Positions 56,501 through 64,000 of a stretch of 64,000 nucleotides of DNA are shown here, piece by piece. Position 1 is the first letter of the stretch. Every line of letters starts with the position of its first letter. Position numbers and translations under genes: made by a program. Below the pieces are notes generated by a model. The model did not search any database. It was not told where the DNA came from and saw only the letters and a program-made list of their open reading frames with translations. Origin of the DNA: Dugong dugon (lineage: Eukaryota > Chordata > Mammalia > Sirenia > Dugongidae); NCBI GenBank assembly GCA_030035585.1, contig CM057465.1, forward strand, positions 34,180,001 through 34,244,000. Reading direction: 5' to 3'.

Positions 56501-57426
56501 AATCAAACCTGGGGTAGGTTGTTTAACCCCAGAGAGTCTAGTTTCTTCATCTTTAGAATGAGGATAACGTATATACTTTTAACTTCTTTTCTCAATATCA
56601 ACAGATAATTCCAGAAGGGCATATGTTCTTTTGTTCTTAGATTTATTAATTTTCTTCTTGGAGTATTTCATTTTAAGAGGAGGGAGGGGGTTCCATATAC
56701 AACTATGACCGTGTTTAATGGTATCTTTCCTTGGCAATATTTCATTTAAAATCATCTCTTCCCTATTGGTTTAACCTAGCTTGCTAGAGCATGTATTGTG
56801 CTGTTACCTTGGTAACCCAACCTTCTCTCCATTGGTTAGGAAGTCCCAAGGTTGTCCATTATATTCCATCACCTTCTTTCCCTTAAGAAAGCCAGTGTCC
56901 AACCTATTAGAATTAGCTTGTAACCCTTAGCAACCTGTTACCCACATTTTAAAACTTGGTGTGCTTTTTATCCTAAATTATTTTATAGCCTTTTTGTTGT
57001 TGTTAGAGAAGCAGAATTTTTTTTCCCTCAGAGTTTTGTTCTGAATGCTAGTCATCATGGTCTCTAGTTTGTATGACCAAGTGCATTTTCTTTGATAAAA
57101 GAAATAATTCAATGATGCCTCTTTCTTTTCAGCACACTTGTTTTAGTAATTCAAGGTGGGTGGCAAGACTGCCCCTCTTGCTTGGCTACTGTGCTCAAAC
57201 AATGAAATAGGTTTGAAAGGAGAGTTTTAATCTGCCATTTCTAATTGATGTAAGTCAGTTTTTTCCTTTCCTTGTGACTCTATCTGGATTCCTTGACCTT
57301 AGTAGCAAGATGATAATAGGCTTTCAGATAGTCAGTATTAGCCTTCCTGAAGTTCCTTCATTGCTAAATCTGTTTGCTTCCTTGGGCTCCAAGCTCTGCA
57401 AAGTTAGGGTGGTCTAGTGGTGTACA
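56501..57426. other. Unassigned DNA
   Basis: No feature recognised. Confidence 0.45.
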
Positions 57427-57586
57427 GGAGCCCTGGTGATGCAGTGACTAATAACTCGGCTGCTAACCAAAAGGTCTGCAGTTCGAATCTACCAGCCGCT
57501 CCTTGGAAACCCTATGGATCAGTTCTACTCTGTCATATAGGGTCACTATGAGTAGGAGTCAACTCAACGGCACCTAACAACAATTA
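57427..57586 (+). mobile_element. AfroSINE, short form
   Basis: The head ggagccctggtgatgcagtg and B box cagttcgaatc are present, and the tail ends caacggcacctaacaacaat, again RTE-like. Confidence 0.93.
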
Positions 57587-58084
57587 TAGTGTACACCATG
57601 GCCTCTACCTCAATGCCCTTGAAAAAATCTCTTCTTAACTCTTAAGTATTGGTATATAAAAATGGATATAAACAAAATAAAACATCAAATTAAAAATAAT
57701 CTTCCACTGGAATATAGCTTTGAATCATGTTAAAATTAATAATATGTCCATTCTCCATTTCCTTGTGGATGCAGCCTACTTAGTTCTTTTTTTTTCCAGC
57801 AATATTTTCTTTTTCCAAGTGAGCATGTAAATTAATCAACACATATAATTATCTCTGAATATGGCCTTTTTTTTTTAAAGCATCGAATTAAAGATATAAA
57901 TTTGAGGCATAAAAATGCTACTCTGATGGATTAAGCAAATGTTATATTTTTAATACTCTAAGCCTGAATCTCTCTTTTGAGAAAAAAAGTAGTACTTAGA
58001 GGAAATGTAATGTAAGGCATGCATGTGGCTAAGTATACAATTGCTTTTGAAGTCTTTTGTATTATCCTGTCCTGTAGTCTAGAG

Positions 58085-58290
58085 CAGAGAGTCAATGTGA
58101 TGTCAGAGAAAGAGCATTGCTCTGTGAGTCAGCACATCTATGTTATCCCAGATGGGCTATGCACCAGCTACATGACTCTGGGTCAGTTAAATCACTTTCT
58201 TGGGCCTCAGCTTCCTCTTTTGTAAAATGGGCATAGACTAATAATATGTTTCCTGTTTACTGCACGGGGTTATTATGAATATTTGATGAA
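58085..58290 (+). mobile_element. MIR relic
   Basis: It contains catgactctgggtcagttaa, cctcagcttcctcttttgta and a matching end in gggttattatgaatatttga. Confidence 0.75.
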
Positions 58291-60279
58291 AAAAATGATG
58301 GAAAATTACTTTTTCAGCTCCAAAAGAATATGGAAAGAAATAAAACTGTTGAGTACACACCAGGTGATGTAAAAAAAAAGTTTAACAAGTCCAGAGAATA
58401 ATTATCATATTACTCTTATCATGTAAGCTTTTTTGTTTTTCAAAAAGAAATTAGATGTGTGTTGGAGCTAGCATACATGTCTTTCACTTTCATAATTTTA
58501 TGGACAATATAAGATGGTATTCTCAATCTTATGAGTCTTTTCATGCAAAGAAATGTGTGAAAGCACTCTAACATTTCTGTGTACTCTAAAGGTTTAGATC
58601 AACTAATCAAATTTCATTTTTATAATATCTTCTCCTGAAAGTTGAGGTTTTAAAAATATCACACAATCCATCCACAGAAAGAGCCTGTAAAACAGAGAGG
58701 TGGTAAGCATTATTTCCTTCAGCTTCAACTTTATTATTTCCTTCAGGAGATCTGAAGCCTGAGGTTTCCCAGGGGAAATGACCAAATTGCTTCTGAGAAC
58801 AGGTATTTCCTAGCCAGCTGGCCAAGGGGTGGGTTTATATAAGTTGTGGCAGACTGGTCAATTTTGAAAACATGATATTCTATCCTTTTTTCACAGAATC
58901 GCCCTGTATATATTTGAAGACAGACTTTGTACCTCACTTTGACACTTATTCTCTTTTGTTATGAATCATTGTACTTGCCTCTCTCAACCTATCAGAGCAT
59001 AAGCATCTTGAGGGAAGGGAATTTATCTTATTCACCTTTGTATGTCATGATCTGCCTGACATAGAACCCTGCTCCAAACTTTTACTCAATAAATCTTGTT
59101 GAATTGATTTGAAACAAGGACTGTAAGAGCTGAGTGAACAGGTGAATTTAGTTTAAATGGGGACAGAAGATAGAAATATCTGTAGATTGACATTATATTC
59201 TCTGAAGTTGTAAAAATTGGTTATCAGGTTGCCAATTTATATTCTTCATTTTTATCAGGTGATTATAGTACATGAATCGATTTGGATCATATTTGAGGTC
59301 AAAATAATTCTCCGAATTGTGTTAAAATTAAACATCTGTTAGTTAACAATTAAAATGCAGCAATTACAATTGCATTTTTCACCTTCATTTTCCTCATTCA
59401 TCATTAATGATTATTATAGCCTTCCTTAGGAAGCAAAAATGCCCAGAATTGATTCTTACTGACAAAATTTCTTTCTGCCATTTGTTTCAACATTTATAGA
59501 ATTAGTGCTAGGAAAAAGCAAAGTGATAATGACTAATGTTTGTAATCAGTTTCCATTAGAAAACAAAGATAGCTTCTATTTTGTCGTCCAAGGCTAGTTA
59601 TAAAATCAGGAAGGTTTACTTTATTTTAAACTATTCATTCGTGAAAAATTATATTCCAAAAGATATTTGAGTGGTTGTCCAGTAAATAGTCAGAGAAGGA
59701 AACTATAGAAATGACCAGGGATATATAATCTTTCATGAATATTAGATCTACAAGAGCTTGCTGTGAAGTATCTTCATTTTCCTAGTAATCAGAGATAACT
59801 CTTTGTTCAGATGAACAGAATGAAATGAAAATTATTTTTTGAAGGGCACTAGAGAAAGTACACAGTACTGGTGAAATGAACTGAAGCCCAAAAAAGGATG
59901 TTTTGAGCATGTGAATAATACTTTTCAACTCTTCAGTGTTAATTTACAATGATCTTTCTTTAATACCAGTGATAATGCAATAGTCCACAGTAAATAACAC
60001 TAAGGCCCTTTTCTGTCTTAAAGGCAGGTAATAAAAGTAAGATCTGACAGACAGTTAAATATATATATAGAGATAGAAATGGACAGATATTTTGTGGCCT
60101 TGATCTCCATGTTTTCCAGTTCTCCCTATGATCCACATCACACCCCTACAACTTCCTTCCATCAGGGATTGGTTTCAGCATAGCTCCAGGTTGAGGCTTC
60201 AGGCAGAATTTATCTTGGATGCTCATAATAGCTTGGATAATTGCACCTGGGATCATCATTCGCCAGGACTGCTGGGAGG
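58291..60279. other. Unassigned AT-rich DNA
   Basis: No repeat or gene was recognised. 59325-59430 is dense in homeodomain-type ATTA cores and is flagged separately. Confidence 0.45.
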
Positions 60280-60360
60280 CTTGATATTCCACTCATTCAA
60301 CATTCAACAAATACTTATTAAGCACCTACCATGTATCAGACTCTATGCAACCTTAGTTAA
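60280..60360 (-). mobile_element. Ancient LINE or MIR end
   Basis: Plus strand caacaaatacttattaagca and cctaccatgtatcagactct, the reverse of an old mammalian LINE end. Confidence 0.55.
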
Positions 60361-60398
60361 TAAGAACCTCTATATAGTGTACCTATATAGTTTTTGAA

Positions 60399-60566
60399 GA
60401 AACCCTGGTGGAATGGTGGTTAAGAGCTACAGCTGCTAACCAAAAGGTTGGAAGTTTGAATCCGTCAGGTGCTCTTTGGAAACCCCATGGGGCAGTTCTA
60501 CTCTGTCCTATAAGGTCGCTATGAGTCGGAATTGACTTGATGCTAATTGGTTTGGTTTTGGTTTGT
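60399..60566 (+). mobile_element. AfroSINE, short form, at the edge of an LTR
   Basis: The head agaaaccctggtggaatggt is slightly changed, the A box region is clear and the tail is ttggtttggttttggtttg. The next base begins LTR sequence lacking its first part. Confidence 0.92.
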
Positions 60567-60988
60567 CCATGATGGTATCTGCTGTGATTAGCCAATCAGT
60601 TGAAAGGGAATTTCCTTGGGAGTATGGCCTGCATCCAATATAGGTGGACTTTCTAGCAAGGCTCGTGGGCTTTTGCTTGCTCTGGATCCTGCAGCTGGCT
60701 CCTGTTCACCTGACCTCTGGTTCTTGGGACTTAAGCTAGCAGCTTACCTGCCAATCTTGGGATTTGTCAGCCTCCTCAGTCTGTGAGCCAGCAGCCTGCC
60801 AGCCTACCTGCTGATTTTGGGATTTGTAGGCCTCTACAACGTGTGAGCCAGAGGTCTGTTGTCTGACCTGCCAATCATGGGTTCGCCAGTCCCTGCAGCT
60901 GCATGAGTCAGAAGAAGCCTCCAGCCTGACCCAAGGACTTGAGACTTTCCAGCCTCTACAACTGCGTGAGTCATTTCCTTGATATAAA

Positions 60989-61028
<40 letters not shown>

Positions 61029-61075
61029 AATATAGACGCTTTACTGATTTTGCTTCTCTAGAGAACACAGCCTAA
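60567..61075 (+). mobile_element. MLT2-like (ERVL) LTR, 5' part missing
   Basis: It matches 42150-42603 (gattagccaatcagttgaaa, ccttgatataaatctctctc, ttctctagagaacacagcct). Its first 40 or so bases are absent where the SINE stands. A CT/TA microsatellite has grown inside its 3' end. Confidence 0.75.
60990..61029 (+). repeat. (CT)n(TA)n microsatellite
   Basis: A run of CT passes directly into TA within the LTR; the sister LTR at 42540 has only a short version. Confidence 0.93.
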
Positions 61076-61079
61076 GAGT

Positions 61080-63340
61080 ACCTTTGCAGGAAAATCCAGG
61101 TACTCACCTCTTACTATAGAGTCCAACGAAGCTAGAGGCTCCCTGTCTCCACCCTTGTTTACCCAGAAGAAGACCTGTAACCTCTTTTCAGCTAGTTGGG
61201 AGGTCTTCCCTGGCCCTTTGAATCTAGAGTGATTGAGTCAAACACAAAAAGGATCTTCAGTGCTCACTCATTATAGTAGTGGCATGAATGTCCCGATGTG
61301 AGGCCACTGAGAAAACTTACGTTTTTTCTTTCTTGGCCCTCCAAGCTATCTTTCCTGTCTAAAACTGAGCCTTGTTCCTCTGGCCTTCTGCCAGATCTTC
61401 GAGTGTACTAATCGTACCCCATGTTTAAGTTAGGCAGAGTTTGTTCCATCTAAGGGCCCTGCTGATGCACCTGGCCCAGAGCTAGTGGCATTTGGCATTC
61501 CAAAAGCTCCAAGGAGCAAACATTGCTTTAGATTGGGACAAACAGTTGGCAATCACATTGGCTTGTTTTCTATCTGAACACACCCAAATTGTATCAGTCC
61601 CTGGGTGGTGAGAGCTCAGAGTTTCAGACGATATCTTATCGACGACATATGAACTCAGCCAAATCCAGGTAACAAAGTTGTTTTCAACAAAAGAGAAAAA
61701 AAGGAGAAAGTAGGTTCTGCGTCTAACCAAAATACCAGCAGAGGGAAGAAGGGAGATGTGAGAATAAACCTTACAGCCTGTGTAAAGGGGAAGAGTTAGC
61801 AGAAACCTAGCTCAGAGAGCCCCAGTATGAGAAGCATGGTAGGAAGTGAATACAGACAACATCACAGTATTTTCTGGATGGGAAAGAGAGAGAGAAAAAG
61901 GGAAAATGAAATTCCCACAAGTCTTCAGAGGGTTGTGAGAGAATGTAAAGGAGATACTGCCAACATTCAGATAGTGACATGCCCTAGTCCTTGTCCCGGG
62001 GGAACCCACGAGCCTATCAGCAAATCATGCTTTCTTGGGAATGTTCACTTACATTAAGTCCCATCTCCCCTTATCTGCCCACACACAGACTCTGAAAGGC
62101 CTTCCTTGTTCTAGGCCAGATCCTACAGGGATTGTACAACAGGGTTCTTCCATGCCCTTATTTGTGTGTGTGTGTGTGTGTGTAAGAGAAATGAGAGATG
62201 GGTGACTAACTTCTCAGGACTTCAGTCTCATACTTCTGAGAAAAATCACTCAGATTTTCTTATTCAGCCTCCACAAATTATCCATCCCTCTTCTCTTGGT
62301 CCCTCCTGCTACCTACCTGTTCATTCTCCTTACTCCTCCTAAGCCGAGGTACTCACCTTTTCCTTTAGCTATTCGTTTTGCTCCTGTCTCCAGACTTTTC
62401 ACCTACCATACTTTTTTGGAGAGAGCTTAGACGTACTCAATTATTGCTCATTTATTACGAAAACTAAATAATTTTTCTAGTATTTTATTCAGTGAAAAAG
62501 CTGTTCTGGAATTCTAATTCTCCAACCAGGAGTTGTATAACCGATTTTGGAAGCTTTAAACGTGTGTATCCCAGGGAAATTCAAGCGATTTTTTTTTTTT
62601 TTTTTAACTCAGAGATATAAAAGTTTCAAAACCATAAAGAAAGTTTCCAAACGGCATGTCTTCTCATTCTAGGTATTTTTATCTCTCCAGTACAGTTTCA
62701 CAGTAGCTTTCCCTTATTGTTCTTTTCAAAGTACTTCTTTGCAGCTACTGATTTTCAGGCCTGGTGCCTTTTCAAAGATGCTTTTCTGAAGGCTGTTGAT
62801 TTCAGACCATTTCAACTGCATGAGTTATGCAAGTGTGAAAACTTTTTCATTCTAAAAAAAGATGCTCCAGACTATTTTTTGTACTCATAATAGCGGCAAA
62901 AGATAAAGATTGAAGTTGGGCATGCGTGTAGCATTTGCAAGGAAAGGAAGAGCTAAGGAAATTTATGTCTTAAATCAATAGCACAATAAAAACTAGGAAT
63001 GGAGACATGATCACAAAACAATACTTTGAGTTATACAGAAAACTACATTTTTATTAGTATCACCCTTTGCTTCTTCAGCTATTTAGGGAAACAAAAAGTT
63101 ACACTGATTATAAAATTAAGAAGTTATATAAAGACCTAGATTATACAACATGTTTACACAATAAAAGATGAATACTTACCATGTTTTAAAATTTTCCTTT
63201 TTGTCCATTAATATTAGTTCCCCAGTAAGTGTGTTGCACCATGGATTCTTATGGAAATAGGCAGGCCCAGTTGCTGCCTTTGAGAAATTTATAATTGAAG
63301 GGAAATTTAAAATCAAACTCTTATCTGTAAATACAGTCTC
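61080..63340. other. Unassigned DNA
   Basis: Nothing recognised apart from a (TG)n run at 62163-62183 and a T-run at 62589-62605. Confidence 0.45.
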
Positions 63341-63361
63341 TCTCTCTCTGTGCATGTGTGT

Positions 63362-63363
<2 letters not shown>

Positions 63364-63398
<35 letters not shown>
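63364..63398 (+). repeat. (CA)n microsatellite
   Basis: About 17 CA units, preceded by a short TC run at 63338-63352. Confidence 0.96.
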
Positions 63399-63399
<1 letters not shown>

Positions 63400-64000
63400 T
63401 TAAATGAAACCATAAAACATATGTGAGGTTCAATGTATTATTTGGGAAATTTCTAGGAATTGCTGAATTCCCTGATGTCTGTTAGAAACAGAAGGTCTGT
63501 TTCTAATAAACTTATTGATACAAATGCCAAATGAAACAAAATTTCACAGTTTAGACACAGAACTGATTGAAGAGTTGGTGGGCTATTTTACCAGTGTTAT
63601 TTTCATCTCTAGTATTACTTCTATTAATGAAGAGCACGTGTCCTAACACACTTCATTATGAGAAACTTAATTATCAGAGGTAGAAATAGCATCCTGAACA
63701 TGGATTTCTATCTCCTCTGTTTATCAGCAGAGTGTTCTCTTGATTTACTCTCTCCCTTCCAAGGTGGCCACTGCAAAGTGGGCAGTGACTCTCCAGCCAT
63801 GTGATCATGGGAAGAAGGGGTACTCTTACTTTAATAGTCAAAGTCTCTGTATCACTTAGGAATCATTCAGCCACAGTAAAATTCTCAACTAACAGAGACT
63901 TCAAAAATAGAGGCCTTTCAAGATCTATCTATATAAGATCAAATTGACAACAGCAACCCGAAAGATTAAATAGGAAACTTAGGGGGCAGTGAGTTTATGT
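63400..64000. other. Unassigned DNA to window end
   Basis: No feature recognised. Confidence 0.45.

Overview
This window is vertebrate nuclear DNA from an afrotherian mammal, most likely an elephant or close relative. The reason is repeat content. About twenty copies of a tRNA-derived SINE of the AfroSINE type are scattered on both strands. They occur beside RTE-clade LINEs whose 3' tail they share, a full-length L1, several ERVL/MaLR-type LTRs and old mammalian MIR, MER5 and L1M/L2 relics. I found no host exon, spliced gene, tRNA, rRNA, CRISPR array or bacterial-style operon. Almost every open frame above 100 codons either belongs to a mobile element or looks like chance, so the window reads as intergenic or deep-intronic sequence.

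Layout. 1-2610 is a nearly 5'-complete RTE LINE on the minus strand, cut by the left window edge. 2.7-5.7 kb holds five SINEs in unique AT-rich DNA. 6.5-7.26 kb is a 5'-truncated RTE. 7.26-16.92 kb is a nested structure: a MaLR-type LTR element (5' LTR remnant, internal sequence, 3' LTR) split by a full-length 8.4-kb L1 on the minus strand with a 14-bp target-site duplication. The L1 keeps a long 5' UTR with tandem monomers, broken ORF1, broken ORF2 and a 3' UTR. 16.94-18.65 kb is an older L1 relic. 18.83-22.73 kb is a hAT transposon relic with a ZMYM1/Zaphod-like transposase.

22.7-41 kb is mostly old repeats and unassigned DNA: MIR, L1M/L2 3' ends, an inverted MLT2-like LTR, a run of three SINEs at 28.3-29.0 kb and an RTE fragment at 35.65 kb. 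41.28-43.79 kb is a dense patch: a MaLR LTR nested in an older repeat, an MLT2-like LTR, an internally deleted RTE derivative and a MaLR-like solo LTR with a visible target-site duplication. 44-64 kb is mostly unassigned, with SINEs at 44.7, 51.1, 51.8, 52.2, 53.1, 57.4 and 60.4 kb, MER5-like palindromes, a three-unit 72-bp tandem repeat, a 97-bp tandem duplication starting inside a SINE, and microsatellites.

How the parts relate. RTE copies supply the reverse transcriptase. The AfroSINEs and the internally deleted RTE derivative both end in the RTE 3' tail and are probable passengers of that machinery. The L1, hAT and LTR elements are independent lineages. Every coding element seen is broken by stops, frameshifts or loss of catalytic residues, so no autonomous element here appears active. 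Coordinates of repeat edges are by eye and may be off by several bases.
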